Of a DNA stretch of 64,000 nucleotides, positions 17,700 to 26,495 are shown one piece after another; position 1 is the first letter of the stretch; every line of letters starts with the position of its first letter. The notes below the pieces were generated by a model. It was not told the DNA's origin. It did not search any database and saw only the letters and a list, made by a program, of their open reading frames with translations. The stretch is from an uncultured Bacteroidales bacterium (lineage in GTDB: Bacteria > Bacteroidota > Bacteroidia > Bacteroidales > Paludibacteraceae). A program made the position numbers and the translations under genes. The stretch is from positions 1-64,000 of the forward strand of contig CAMOGT010000004.1 of assembly GCA_946614295.1 (NCBI GenBank). The letters run 5' to 3'.

Positions 17700-20495
17700 A
17701 TGAAACGATTATTAAAATCGCTGACACTGGTTGCCCTCTTTGCCGGAATGACCGTTCCGGCATGGGGACAAGCCAGTCCTTCTACCGAAGGTAAGGATTT
17801 CTGGGTAACCTTCCTGCGGGCTGCCGATGATGACCCGACGGAGTTGAAACTCACGATCTCATCGTTGAAAGCCTGCATGGTGACCATACAGAATCCCAAC
17901 ACAAATCTTAACCAGCAATTAAACGTGCCGGCTAATAGTAGTTTGGAGTTGGTCATGAACAGAGCGGATTGCTATAGTTCAACGAACGAGCAAGCCACTT
18001 ATACTGCGCTGCACGTGACTTCAACAGAAGACATCTCTTTGTTCGCAGGTAACTACCGTGACAAGTCGTTCGATGCAACGAACGTGCTTCCTACGACAGC
18101 TCTATTGGACGACTACCTCATTCAAACCTACCCTGCCTCCGACCACGAGAACAAACCGCAAGGTACCCATTTCGCCATCGTTGCCGTGGAGGATAACACG
18201 ATCGTGGATTACAACCTGACTGCACGGACGACCGGAGGTAAGACCGGAGCGCAGAGTACTCCGGTGCTCAGCAAAGGACAAGTCTGGTACGTTTGGACCG
18301 GAAAGACAGAGGGAGATGCATCTGACCTGAGTGGTACAACCGTCAAAGCTCGTAATGGCAAGAAGATTGCGGTTTTCCAGGGTTGTCCTCACACCAATAT
18401 CCCTTATTCGGTACGTGACCGTGACCACATTGTGTCACAAGCCATGCCTACTGCCTATTGGGGTTCCGAGTTCGGTATCACAGCCTCCCGCAAGCACCGC
18501 CGCGATATCGTGGCAGTTATGGCGCTCAACGATGGGACCGAGGTTTATATCAATAACGAAGACGGCGATCCTATTCTGGTGCACACCTTCGATTTTAGTG
18601 TCGATAAAAAGCACTACTGGACATTTGAGATCGGTGAAGAGTTAGCCTACTGTGCGGATAAGGAAGGTGAATCGCCTTCCCACGGACAGCTTCCGTCTCC
18701 GCTGGTAATAGACTCGTCTTGTTATTTAACCACCTCCTGTCCGGCAGGTGTACACCTCTTCATGGTGTCTAACCGCTACGACAATCTGACGCCTACCGTC
18801 AAATCTGATACGCTTGTAAGCGACCCTGCCATGCTGTGGGTAAGTCCTATTGAGCAGGTAATCAAGGAGATTAACTTCGCCACCTACCATACGCAGCAGG
18901 CCAAATTCCACTTCATGAACATCTTGACAACCACGGCGGATGTACCGAACATGAAATGGAATAACAATAGTATTGCGCAGTACTTCCATCCTTTGCACGG
19001 AAATAGCGACTACTCATACGCACGCATCCAGATTCCGGAAGGTCAACACCACTTGCAGAGTTCTATCGGCTTCCTGGCACACGTATATGGCTATGGCGAG
19101 CGAGAGTCTTACGCCTATTCTTGCGGTTCTTCGACCATTCAGAGAAGCGTCACCTTCAACGGTTCACCGCTCATGATCGATAGTGTCTATCATGGTCTGT
19201 TCTGCGTGGACAACCCGATTGAAATGAAACTCAATATCGGTAACAACGACTACGAGAGCATTGAGTGGAACTACGGCGATGGTATCACGTATGCCGCACC
19301 TCCGACCCTATCCAATAACGAGAAGAAGGTATCAACCCATACATACTCGGCTCCGGGATGGTACGATTTGACTGTTTCTGCAGTCTATGTGAACCATTGT
19401 ACCAACCAGCGCCACGATGAGGATATGCACTTCTCCTTCCGGGTTGTACGTCCGGATACCATCATAGTAGCGCCTAAAGACAGTTGTTTGACGCTCCAAC
19501 AACAAAAAGATATCATTGCGAAAGAAGGCCAAGCACACCTCGATAGCCTCGTGGCCTATGGAGAGAGAACTATTCTCAATCCCGAAGCACCTTGCTACGA
19601 AGATAAGCAGTTAGCCCTCGTTATTTACAATCTGGAAACCGAAGAGACGCTTCCGGACAAGGTTGGCAAAGACATAGCACAAGGATACGACGGTAAGTGG
19701 TACGATGTATCAACCGATGTAACGGATACTATCTACAATACCTTCAACTGTCTTCACATCCGACATTATCATGTAGAGGTTCTCACCTGTTTGGGACTGA
19801 CCTTCCCAAATGATGAAAAGAAACCGGAGATGTGTCCGGGAGATGGGCTGGTAGTGAACTATGAGTTCAAGAAAGGTAAAATCCGTAGTATCGATGATGA
19901 AGGCAACAATGCCATTCTCCGCATACCGGGAATGGAGGATCTGAAATTCGAAATCCCGAACAAGGCAACGAATGGCGTAGAACTCATCAAACTGCCGACG
20001 GAGGCTCTCACCAAACCGGGTAGATACTCCGCAACCATAGTGGTAGAAGACGAGTACTGCGAACAAACGCTGTATTTCCCCTTGGCATTTGATGTGAACT
20101 ATCCGACAGACATTATGAAGTATAAGTTCAACAACGTAATGGCTATCTACAAACCCGGTCATGGAGGCAATGACAACTACGAGTTCTCGAACTACGAGTG
20201 GCACTTGGTCCGCAATGGTCAAGACACCATTCTGGCTTCCGGACCGGAATTATCGGTACTCTATTTAGGCTATGGAAACACCTTTGAGTTACGTGATCAG
20301 GTATATGTCGTGCTGACGGATAAGAGCGGAGTGATAGGTCCGCTTCGTTCCTGCGAGTACGAGATACGGGATGTTCCTCCATACGGAGAGCAGACGAACC
20401 AAGCGCCACCGGCTACGAAGAAACTCGTTAACCGCCAGATCATCATCAACAAAGGCGAGAAGTCCTATAACATCTATGGTCAAGTGGTACAATAA
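17700..20495 (+). CDS. Second IgGFc-binding-like secreted protein, paralogue of 12711-15395, with short tail
   Basis: A 931-residue protein with signal peptide MKRLLKSLTLVALFAGMTVP. It shares with its paralogue the sequence STEGKDFWVTFL, LHVTSTEDISLFAGNYRD, EDNTIVDYN, KGQVWYVWTGK and QGCPHTNIPYSVRDRDHI. A PKD-like segment (IEWNYGDGITY) and further beta domains follow. The end differs from its paralogue: it carries the short tail form (KKLVNRQIIINKGEKSYNIY) instead of the standard type A ending. So two paralogues in one cluster use different C-terminal signals. The last 20 bp overlap the PAP2 gene. Function is unknown; surface adhesion or polymer binding is a guess. Confidence 0.8.
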   Translation: MKRLLKSLTLVALFAGMTVPAWGQASPSTEGKDFWVTFLRAADDDPTELKLTISSLKACMVTIQNPNTNLNQQLNVPANSSLELVMNRADCYSSTNEQATYTALHVTSTEDISLFAGNYRDKSFDATNVLPTTALLDDYLIQTYPASDHENKPQGTHFAIVAVEDNTIVDYNLTARTTGGKTGAQSTPVLSKGQVWYVWTGKTEGDASDLSGTTVKARNGKKIAVFQGCPHTNIPYSVRDRDHIVSQAMPTAYWGSEFGITASRKHRRDIVAVMALNDGTEVYINNEDGDPILVHTFDFSVDKKHYWTFEIGEELAYCADKEGESPSHGQLPSPLVIDSSCYLTTSCPAGVHLFMVSNRYDNLTPTVKSDTLVSDPAMLWVSPIEQVIKEINFATYHTQQAKFHFMNILTTTADVPNMKWNNNSIAQYFHPLHGNSDYSYARIQIPEGQHHLQSSIGFLAHVYGYGERESYAYSCGSSTIQRSVTFNGSPLMIDSVYHGLFCVDNPIEMKLNIGNNDYESIEWNYGDGITYAAPPTLSNNEKKVSTHTYSAPGWYDLTVSAVYVNHCTNQRHDEDMHFSFRVVRPDTIIVAPKDSCLTLQQQKDIIAKEGQAHLDSLVAYGERTILNPEAPCYEDKQLALVIYNLETEETLPDKVGKDIAQGYDGKWYDVSTDVTDTIYNTFNCLHIRHYHVEVLTCLGLTFPNDEKKPEMCPGDGLVVNYEFKKGKIRSIDDEGNNAILRIPGMEDLKFEIPNKATNGVELIKLPTEALTKPGRYSATIVVEDEYCEQTLYFPLAFDVNYPTDIMKYKFNNVMAIYKPGHGGNDNYEFSNYEWHLVRNGQDTILASGPELSVLYLGYGNTFELRDQVYVVLTDKSGVIGPLRSCEYEIRDVPPYGEQTNQAPPATKKLVNRQIIINKGEKSYNIYGQVVQ

Positions 20496-21162
20496 CACCT
20501 TTATCGGTCTAAGCCTGATACTCATAGCGGTATTGGGCTTAGCCCTTCTTTATGTACCAAAAGGCGAGTTGCACCTGCTGTTGTGCGACAGGCACACACC
20601 CGCGCGCGACATATTCTACAGGTATTATACCCAAGTAGCAGAGTGGTTCCCGTATGTTCTATGCGTTGTCTTGCTGCTTTTCAGCCGGATTGGCGACGGT
20701 GTTTTAGCCACAGCGGGATTGGCGCTCTCAGCGCTCACAACGCAGTTTTTCAAGCACCTCATCAATGCCCCCCGCCCCGTTACTTGGTTTGCAGAACACA
20801 TGCCGGACGTACAACTGCCGCTGGTGGAGGGCGTTAAAATGAACTACTGGTTCTCTTTCCCGAGCGGACATACTACCAGTTTCTTTGCGTTGTTTTATGC
20901 ACTGAGTATTATCTGTACTTACCATCTAACAGCGAAGCGGCCGTACAGCACGTTTGCGTGCGGTCTGCTGCAAGCCGCCCTTTGGACACTTGCTGCACTT
21001 GGCGGATACAGCAGAATCTACCTGAGCCAGCATTTCGCTGCGGATGTTTTTGCAGGAATGATTGTAGGAATCGGAATAACTATTGTTTGTTACTCCGTTT
21101 TGCACCGCTTTGAGGACAAAAAGTGGTACAATTACCGCGTTTTTGGTCCAAAAAAGCAGTAA
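20476..21162 (+). CDS. PAP2-family membrane phosphatase
   Basis: A 228-residue integral membrane phosphatase. The three PAP2 motifs are complete: KHLINAPRP, PSGHT, and SRIYLSQHFAADV. Family members dephosphorylate lipid substrates such as undecaprenyl pyrophosphate, phosphatidylglycerophosphate or lipid A; the exact substrate cannot be told here. The ATG at 20476 is chosen because it starts just before the first membrane helix (FIGLSLILIAVLGLALLYV); an upstream extension would be translated from the previous gene in another frame. It overlaps that gene by 20 bp. A fragment of the 16-bp repeat word (20925-20947) encodes LTAKRPYS between two helices. Confidence 0.9.
   Translation: MVKWYNNTFIGLSLILIAVLGLALLYVPKGELHLLLCDRHTPARDIFYRYYTQVAEWFPYVLCVVLLLFSRIGDGVLATAGLALSALTTQFFKHLINAPRPVTWFAEHMPDVQLPLVEGVKMNYWFSFPSGHTTSFFALFYALSIICTYHLTAKRPYSTFACGLLQAALWTLAALGGYSRIYLSQHFAADVFAGMIVGIGITIVCYSVLHRFEDKKWYNYRVFGPKKQ
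20925..20947 (+). repeat. Partial copies of the 16-bp ACAGCGAAGCGG word in the PAP2 gene
   Basis: One full and one partial copy of the word also found in gldD (49616), the GGGPS domain (50418) and the GGGPS-TadA linker (50964). Here it encodes LTAKRPYS, compared with LTAKRSYS in GGGPS. Confidence 0.65.
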
Positions 21163-21206
21163 AATACAAAAAAATGACCCCTAAAGTGCATTTTTTTGCA
21201 AAAATA

Positions 21207-21238
21207 TTTGGTCATATCAAAAAAAAGCAGTACCTTTG
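21207..21238 (+). promoter_or_regulatory. Promoter of tRNA-Val
   Basis: TTTG (21207-21210) and TACCTTTG (21231-21238) are separated by 20 bp. Bases between and around them (GTCATAT, an A-run, GCAG) are nearly identical to the promoters at 30809, 30954 and 21555, an extended promoter family. Confidence 0.85.
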
Positions 21239-21279
21239 CACTCGCTTTTGAAAAAGAGCTCTAAAGTCGGTAAAACGAC

Positions 21280-21354
21280 GGGCGTTTAGCTCAGCTGGTT
21301 TAGAGCATCTGCCTTACAAGCAGAGGGTCTGCGGTTCGAATCCGTAAACGCCCA
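21280..21354 (+). tRNA. tRNA-Val (anticodon TAC)
   Basis: A complete cloverleaf: acceptor GGGCGTT/AACGCCC with discriminator A, D-arm GCTC...GAGC, anticodon stem TCTGC/GCAGA around CTTACAA, and T-arm TGCGG/CCGTA with TTCGAAT. CCA is not encoded. The last 20 bases plus 5 downstream are repeated 183 bp away. Confidence 0.95.
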
Positions 21355-21359
21355 CAAAA
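21335..21359 (+). repeat. att-like direct repeat, copy 1 (tRNA-Val 3' end)
   Basis: 25 bp from the T-loop to just past the discriminator base. It is identical to 21518-21542. Confidence 0.85.
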
Positions 21360-21396
21360 AGGAAAGGTCACCAAATGGTGGCCTTTTGCTTTTTGA
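21359..21396 (+). terminator. Terminator after tRNA-Val
   Basis: AAGGTCACC and GGTGGCCTT pair around AAAT and are followed by TTGCTTTTT. Confidence 0.8.
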
Positions 21397-21517
21397 AGGC
21401 GCTACGGCCTTCTCCCGCAGTCCGGTCTGGGTTCTTATCTCGCTTCGCTCGAACGATTATTGCAGAGCAATTTTCTCCGCCGCTTCGCTCTGTCGATTAT
21501 TGCAGATAACTGCAATT
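21397..21517. other. Hairpin-rich spacer between the duplicated tRNA-Val ends
   Basis: No credible gene. Two imperfect copies of a roughly 40-bp unit (about 21439-21474 and 21479-21521) share CGCTTCGCTC and CGATTATTGCAG. Each has a small hairpin (ATTGC-AGA-GCAAT; ATTGCAG-ATAA-CTGCAAT) that keeps its pairing although the arms differ. The second unit runs straight into the second tRNA-end copy. Confidence 0.7.
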
Positions 21518-21542
21518 TTCGAATCCGTAAACGCCCACAAAA
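21518..21542 (+). repeat. att-like direct repeat, copy 2
   Basis: 25 bp identical to the tRNA-Val 3' end at 21335-21359. It is not part of a tRNA: the upstream sequence does not form the other arms. Either an integration-site duplication or a tRNA duplication remnant. Confidence 0.85.
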
Positions 21543-21554
21543 TTTCTTTTTTAC

Positions 21555-21585
21555 TTGCATATGTCAAAAAAAAGCAGTACCTTTG
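21555..21585 (+). promoter_or_regulatory. Promoter of cstA
   Basis: TTG (21555-21557) and TACCTTTG (21578-21585), 20 bp apart, with the extended TTGCATATGTC and GCAG bases. It begins 13 bp after the second tRNA-end copy. The predicted start is about 20 bp upstream of the cstA ATG. Confidence 0.85.
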
Positions 21586-21611
21586 CAGCCTAATTGTAAA
21601 TTAGGCTTGGT

Positions 21612-23141
21612 ATGATTACATTTATTGTAGCTCTTATTGTTCTGGTTGTAGGTTTCTTTACCTACGGTACGTTGGTTGAGAAGATTTTCGGTATTGAGCC
21701 GGAGCGCAAGACACCGGCGCTGACCAAGACGGACGGCGTGGACTTTGTGCCGATGGCACCGTGGCGGATCTTCCTGGTACAGTTTCTGAACATCGCAGGT
21801 CTCGGTCCTATTTTCGGTGCCATTATGGGTATTTTCTATGGTCCGGCGGCGTTCCTTTGGATTGTTTTCGGAACCATCTTCGCCGGAGGCGTGCATGATT
21901 ACCTGAGCGGAATGCTCTCCATCCGCAAGGGCGGTGCGTCGCTGCCGGATATTATCGGAGACGAGTTGGGCGAGGGTACCAAGGCCTTTATGCGCGTGCT
22001 GAGTCTGGTACTGCTGATTCTGCTGACCACGACCTTTTTGAGCGGTCCGGCTACCTTGCTGCAAGGCTTGGCAGGATTAGGCACCATGCAGTTCAGCGGA
22101 AGAATGATTCCCATTGTCTGGGTGCTCATCATCTTCGGTTATTACGCCTTGGCGACCGTTTTGCCGGTGGACAAACTGATCGGGCGTTTCTACCCTATTT
22201 TCGGCGGTATATTGCTATTCATGGGTCTGGGTATCATGGTAGTGATGTTAGGGTGGCATGCAGACGAGATGCCGGAGGTGTTTGACGGTCTGCAGAACAG
22301 ACAGCATAACGGTCTGCCATTGTTTCCGATGATGTTCGTTAGTATCGCTTGCGGTGCCATTTCCGGTTTCCACGGCACACAGAGTCCTATCATGGCGCGG
22401 TGCTGCACCAACGAGCGTCAGGGACGTTGGATATTCTACGGGGCGATGGTAGCCGAGGGTATATTGGCGTTGATCTGGGCTGCCGCAGCCGGTACGTTCT
22501 TCGCCGACCCGGAGAAAGGTCTGTACGGTATTGACGGCCTGCAGGCGTTTGCAGCGCAACACCCGGGTGAGAATATTGCTGCACTGGTGATAGACAAAGT
22601 GAGCCGCAGCTGGTTAGGTACGGTAGGAGGTATCTTAGCCATCATCGGCGTGATTGCGGCGCCAATCACCAGCGGCGACACGGCATTGCGTTCGGCGCGG
22701 CTGATCGTAGCGGATTTTCTGAAATGGGACCAGCGTCCGATACCAAAGCGTCTGATAATCGCCGTGCCGCTGTTCCTCTGCGTGTTCGGCATGGTGTTTG
22801 TGGATTTCAATGTCGTATGGCGGTATTTCGCATGGACGAACCAGACGTTAGCCGTGTTTACGCTGTGGGCGGGAACGGTATGGCTGTATAAGAAGGGACA
22901 AAGTGCGCCAAGTGGGCAGTCCAAAGATACCAAGTACCGTTACGGGTATTTGGTAGCCATGGTACCGGCGCTCTTCATGACGATGGTGTGCAGCAGTTAC
23001 ATACTGATTGCGCCTGAAGGACTGAACATGGCACCGGAGTACCGATGGATCGGTTATCTGATAGCCGGATTCGTGACCCTCGGCTGCCTCTGCGGCTTCG
23101 GCGTATGGGCAAAGAAAATGAAAAATAAAAGTGAAAGGTGA
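21612..23141 (+). CDS. cstA: CstA-family peptide/pyruvate transporter
   Basis: A 509-residue inner-membrane protein with many hydrophobic helices, matching the carbon-starvation CstA family: [39 protein letters not shown], and [13 protein letters not shown]. In other bacteria these carry peptides or pyruvate during nutrient stress. Bacteroidales members are shorter than the 701-residue E. coli CstA, and the length here fits them. The cytoplasmic segment [14 protein letters not shown] near the C-terminus looks like another low-complexity insert. The gene has its own promoter and overlaps engB by 4 bp (GTGA), so it is cotranscribed with a ribosome-assembly GTPase. Confidence 0.92.
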   Translation: MITFIVALIVLVVGFFTYGTLVEKIFGIEPERKTPALTKTDGVDFVPMAPWRIFLVQFLNIAGLGPIFGAIMGIFYGPAAFLWIVFGTIFAGGVHDYLSGMLSIRKGGASLPDIIGDELGEGTKAFMRVLSLVLLILLTTTFLSGPATLLQGLAGLGTMQFSGRMIPIVWVLIIFGYYALATVLPVDKLIGRFYPIFGGILLFMGLGIMVVMLGWHADEMPEVFDGLQNRQHNGLPLFPMMFVSIACGAISGFHGTQSPIMARCCTNERQGRWIFYGAMVAEGILALIWAAAAGTFFADPEKGLYGIDGLQAFAAQHPGENIAALVIDKVSRSWLGTVGGILAIIGVIAAPITSGDTALRSARLIVADFLKWDQRPIPKRLIIAVPLFLCVFGMVFVDFNVVWRYFAWTNQTLAVFTLWAGTVWLYKKGQSAPSGQSKDTKYRYGYLVAMVPALFMTMVCSSYILIAPEGLNMAPEYRWIGYLIAGFVTLGCLCGFGVWAKKMKNKSER

Positions 23142-23779
23142 TTAAGGAAGCCAAATATGTTATTTCGTCGCCGGACGTGAAGGACTGTCCGCAGAGCGGG
23201 CTGCCGGAGTACGCGTTTATCGGGCGAAGCAATGTGGGCAAATCGAGTCTGATCAATATGATTTGCCATAACCCGAAACTCGCCAAGACCAGCCAGAAGC
23301 CGGGTAAGACGCTGCTGATCAACCATTTCTTAGTCGAAAGTCGAAAGTCAAAAGACCGCAGCGAAGCTGCTCAAAGACAGGAATGGCATTTAGTGGATTT
23401 GCCGGGGTACGGGTATGCACAGGCGGGGCAGAAACAGCGCGAGGCGTTGAAGAAGATGATCGAGCGGTACTGCTTGTACCGCGAACAGTTGGTGTGCCTG
23501 TTCGTGCTGATCGACTGCCGGCACGAGGCGCAGAAGATAGATATCGATTTTATCAACTGGTTAGGCGAGAACGGCGTGCCTTTTGCAATCGTGTTCACGA
23601 AGGGCGACAAGTTAGGCCGCGTGGCTCTAAGTGACAAAGTGACCAAGTACAAAGAACGATTATTGGAGGAATGGGAGGAATTGCCACCCGTGTTCGTCAC
23701 TTCCTCCGAGACAGGCCTCGGCGGCGAGGAGTTAACGGCATACATTGAGGGGCTGAACGCAGCAATGAATAATGAATAA
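23138..23779 (+). CDS. engB: Ribosome biogenesis GTPase EngB/YsxC with in-frame repeat insert
   Basis: A GTPase needed for 50S subunit assembly. All G motifs are present: [10 protein letters not shown] (G1, about residue 29), DLPGYG (G3, 87-92), TKGDKL (G4), and SSETG (G5). Family members have a direct link between the strand NHFLV and WHLVDLPG. Here about 15 residues ([17 protein letters not shown], 66-82) separate them, encoded by a three-copy 7-bp repeat (23332-23352) plus a further short stretch. The insert sits in the hairpin before switch II and so should loop out. The start is a GTG overlapping the cstA stop. The stop codon itself lies within another 7-bp repeat. Confidence 0.95.
   Translation: MIKEAKYVISSPDVKDCPQSGLPEYAFIGRSNVGKSSLINMICHNPKLAKTSQKPGKTLLINHFLVESRKSKDRSEAAQRQEWHLVDLPGYGYAQAGQKQREALKKMIERYCLYREQLVCLFVLIDCRHEAQKIDIDFINWLGENGVPFAIVFTKGDKLGRVALSDKVTKYKERLLEEWEELPPVFVTSSETGLGGEELTAYIEGLNAAMNNE
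23332..23352 (+). repeat. 7-bp repeat inside engB
   Basis: AGTCGAA, AGTCGAA and AGTCAAA: 21 bp, seven codons, so the frame is kept. Confidence 0.9.
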
Positions 23780-23794
23780 TGATTAATGATTATT
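23764..23794. repeat. 7-bp repeat spanning the engB stop codon
   Basis: AATGAAT twice and AATGATT twice. The engB TAA (23777-23779) begins on the last base of the second copy. Confidence 0.85.
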
Positions 23795-23828
23795 GCACAG
23801 CAAATCTTAAAAACAGTACATTTCCAAG

Positions 23829-23861
23829 GTCAGCGTAGCCTCAGCGCAGCGTCAGCGCAAG
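23829..23861. repeat. 11-bp repeat upstream of the TonB-receptor gene
   Basis: GTCAGCGTAGC, CTCAGCGCAGC and GTCAGCGCAAG follow head to tail in the 120-bp gap between engB and the receptor gene. Confidence 0.75.
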
Positions 23862-23899
23862 GTCTGCCATTTGAAACGATTTTGAATTGATATAGAACC

Positions 23900-26389
23900 G
23901 TGCTTAGATTCTTAAAAATAGTACATTTGTGGGTGTTGCTCTTTTTGAGCACGTTTTCTTTGTACGCGCGCACGGCACGCGTATATGGGTACGTGGTGGA
24001 TCAGGACAATGTGGGTATCGAGCTGGTGAACGTAGCGGCGTGGGGAAATGTACAAGGGGACAAAGGACAAAGTACAAAGGAGTTATTGGGCGGGACGGCG
24101 ACGAACAAGAACGGATATTATGAACTGCTGTTAGAAGAGGCGGACACTATAGTGCTGCACTACTCGATGATCGGTTATACGACTGTTCAGCAACGTGTCA
24201 TCGACCTCAAGGACGTGCTGAATATCAACGTGGAGATGCTGACCGACGAACAGATGCTGAACGAGATCGAGGTACGCGGAATCAAACATACGCAGGGTAC
24301 GATGGACCGCATAGATGCGTCTGCGACAAGAGTCATGCCGGACGCTACAGGCGGCTCCATAGAGAGCCTGCTGATCACGTTCGCCGGCGTGAGCCAGACC
24401 AACGAGTTGAGCAGTCAGTATAACGTGCGCGGCGGCTCGTTCGACGAGAACTCGGTGTATGTGAACGGCATTGAGATCCACCGTCCGTTGCTCATCCGCA
24501 GCGGCCAGCAGGAGGGTCTGAGTTTCGTAAACCCCGAGATGGTGGAGAACGTCGCTTTCTCCGCCGGCGGTTACGGTGCGCAGTACGGCGACAAGATGTC
24601 GTCGGTTCTGGATATCACCTACAAACGTCCGCAGGCGTTCGAGGCGAGCCTCAGCGCGAGTCTGTTAGGCGCGCAGGTGTATGTGGGTCACGGCGACAGC
24701 ACGTACAGTCAGATGCACGGCCTGCGATACAAGACGAGCAAGTACATGTTAGGCGGTCTCGCGACCGCCGGCAACTACCAGCCGACGTATATTGACTACC
24801 AGACCTATATCACGTGGAAGGTAGGAAGCCGTCAGAAGTCAGCCGTCAGAAGTCAGCCTTGGACGATGTCGTTTTTAGGCAACGTGAGCCAGAACGACTA
24901 CCGGTTCACGCCAGATAGTCTGAGCGAGTCGTTCGGCGGTCAGAACGCCAAAAACCTGAGTATCTACTATGAGGGGCAAGAGAAGGACAAGTTCCTGACG
25001 GCTTTCGCGGCACTGAGTGCGAAAGGCAAGTATGAGCTGTCAGCCATCAGCGGTCAGCCGTCAGAATTAGAAATTGGTTTTGACGCGAGCGGGTTCTATA
25101 CCAACGAGCGTGAGAACTTCGATATTACGGGTCAGTACGTGCTCTCCAATGCACCGGCGGGACAGATCAGCGAAGCGTTGGGCACAGGTATTTTCCACCA
25201 GCACGCGCGGAACAGTCTGGAGGCAGGCGTGATCACATTAGCGCATAACGGGAACTGGAAAAGCGGCAACAACACTTTGCAATGGGGTGTGAGCGGTCAG
25301 GCAGAACTGATCCGCGACCATATAAGCGAATGGGAATGGCGCGACTCGGCGGGCTACTCGCTGCCCAACGACGGACGAACGATGGAACTCTACTACACCA
25401 TGCGGGGCGACAGCTCCATGAAATCCGCCCGCGTGCAAGGCTATATACAGAACGAACACCGGTGGAACACCACCTCCGGGCAATGGATACTGACGGTAGG
25501 CGGACGGTTACAGTGGTGGAGCTGGAACAACGAGGTACTACCCTCCCCCCGCGCCAGCGTAGAGTGGATCCCCGGATGGAAGAGAGACTTGTGCTTCCGT
25601 CTTGCCACGGGTCTGTACTATCAAGCGCCGTTCTATAAAGAGCTGCGCGACACCATCACGGACGAGTTAGGTATCACGCGCATGAAACTCACCCGCGATC
25701 TGAAGGCCCAGCGGTCGGTGCACGTAGTGCTCGGCGGAGACTATTATTTTCGCGCATGGGGAAGGCCGTTCAAGTTCACGGCAGAGGGCTATTACAAGTA
25801 TATCGACCGGATGGAGAGCTATACGGTGGACAATGTGCGGGTACGGTATTCAGGCAAGAACGACTCGCAGGGTTATGCCGGCGGTCTGGATCTGAAGCTG
25901 TACGGCGAGCTGGTACCGGGTGCGGACAGCTGGATCTCGTTCAGCACGATGGTAGCACGCCAGCGGCTCAACGGCTCCACATTATGGGTGCCAAGTCCGC
26001 AGGAGCAGCGGTTCAATTTCTCGATGCTCTTTCAGGACTATATCCCGCAGCTACCGCAGTTACGGTTCCACCTGAAGATGCAGTTTGCGGAGGGGCAGCC
26101 GTACTACGCGCCGCGTAACAAACAAGCTTGGGGCCGCATGCCGACCTACAAACGTATAGACCTCGGCGCGACCTATATCTTCAACGCCCAGACTGCCAAG
26201 TTCATGCGCGCGCCGAGCGCCAGACACGTCAAGCAATGGGCGATCCAGTTCGAGGTATTCAACCTTGTGGGGTGGAAAAACGTGAACTCCTATTTTTGGG
26301 TAGCCGATGCGTACGGCGCACAATGGGCGAGCCCAAACTACCTGACGGGCAGACGGTTTAACCTGAAGGTCACCGTGGACCTGAGGTAA
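23900..26389 (+). CDS. TonB-dependent receptor with carboxypeptidase-like N-domain
   Basis: An 829-residue outer-membrane transporter. A signal peptide (VLLFLSTFSLYA) is followed by a carboxypeptidase-D regulatory-like domain (ARVYGYVVDQDN to about residue 110), the plug domain (YNVRGGSFDENSVYVNGIEI; GGYGAQYGDKMSSVLDI), and a beta-barrel to the C-terminus. It is not a SusC: no SusD gene follows, and the plug resembles the stand-alone receptor type. The substrate is unknown. Three in-frame 7-bp repeats are inside the gene: at 24051 (N-domain loop VQGDKGQSTKE), 24824 (barrel loop VGSRQKSAVRSQ) and 25039 (SAISGQPSE). The start is GTG at 23900, matching the signal peptide. Confidence 0.9.
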   Translation: MLRFLKIVHLWVLLFLSTFSLYARTARVYGYVVDQDNVGIELVNVAAWGNVQGDKGQSTKELLGGTATNKNGYYELLLEEADTIVLHYSMIGYTTVQQRVIDLKDVLNINVEMLTDEQMLNEIEVRGIKHTQGTMDRIDASATRVMPDATGGSIESLLITFAGVSQTNELSSQYNVRGGSFDENSVYVNGIEIHRPLLIRSGQQEGLSFVNPEMVENVAFSAGGYGAQYGDKMSSVLDITYKRPQAFEASLSASLLGAQVYVGHGDSTYSQMHGLRYKTSKYMLGGLATAGNYQPTYIDYQTYITWKVGSRQKSAVRSQPWTMSFLGNVSQNDYRFTPDSLSESFGGQNAKNLSIYYEGQEKDKFLTAFAALSAKGKYELSAISGQPSELEIGFDASGFYTNERENFDITGQYVLSNAPAGQISEALGTGIFHQHARNSLEAGVITLAHNGNWKSGNNTLQWGVSGQAELIRDHISEWEWRDSAGYSLPNDGRTMELYYTMRGDSSMKSARVQGYIQNEHRWNTTSGQWILTVGGRLQWWSWNNEVLPSPRASVEWIPGWKRDLCFRLATGLYYQAPFYKELRDTITDELGITRMKLTRDLKAQRSVHVVLGGDYYFRAWGRPFKFTAEGYYKYIDRMESYTVDNVRVRYSGKNDSQGYAGGLDLKLYGELVPGADSWISFSTMVARQRLNGSTLWVPSPQEQRFNFSMLFQDYIPQLPQLRFHLKMQFAEGQPYYAPRNKQAWGRMPTYKRIDLGATYIFNAQTAKFMRAPSARHVKQWAIQFEVFNLVGWKNVNSYFWVADAYGAQWASPNYLTGRRFNLKVTVDLR
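24051..24080 (+). repeat. 7-bp repeat in the N-domain of the TonB receptor
   Basis: TACAAGG, GGACAAA, GGACAAA and GTACAAA head to tail, giving QGDKGQSTK in a loop of the carboxypeptidase-like domain. Confidence 0.85.
24824..24858 (+). repeat. 7-bp GTCAGNN repeat in the TonB receptor barrel
   Basis: GGAAGCC followed by GTCAGAA, GTCAGCC, GTCAGAA and GTCAGCC. It encodes GSRQKSAVRSQP between two barrel strands. Confidence 0.9.
25039..25066 (+). repeat. Second 7-bp GTCAGNN repeat in the TonB receptor
   Basis: GTCAGCC, ATCAGCG, GTCAGCC and GTCAGAA, encoding SAISGQPSE. It uses the same word as the repeat 200 bp upstream and a related one in ligA. Confidence 0.85.
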
Positions 26390-26495
26390 AAAACCCCTCC
26401 CCGAAGGTTCTATGACCGTCCACTGGACGCTCAATCGGGCAAAGCCCTTCACCCCACAAGGGAGGAGATTAATTGATAATTGAAAATAAATATAT
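26390..26495. other. Intergenic region between the TonB-receptor gene and mutS
   Basis: A C-rich tract (CCCCTCCCC) near 26395 and a purine tract (AAGGGAGGAG) near 26459 could pair over about 60 bp. A short TTAATTG/ATAATTG repeat follows, just before mutS. There is no Bacteroidota promoter that I trust. Confidence 0.4.

Noticed and set aside
21518..21542. A second tRNA gene
   Set aside because: Only the T-loop to acceptor 3' end is present. No D-arm or anticodon arm can be formed upstream.
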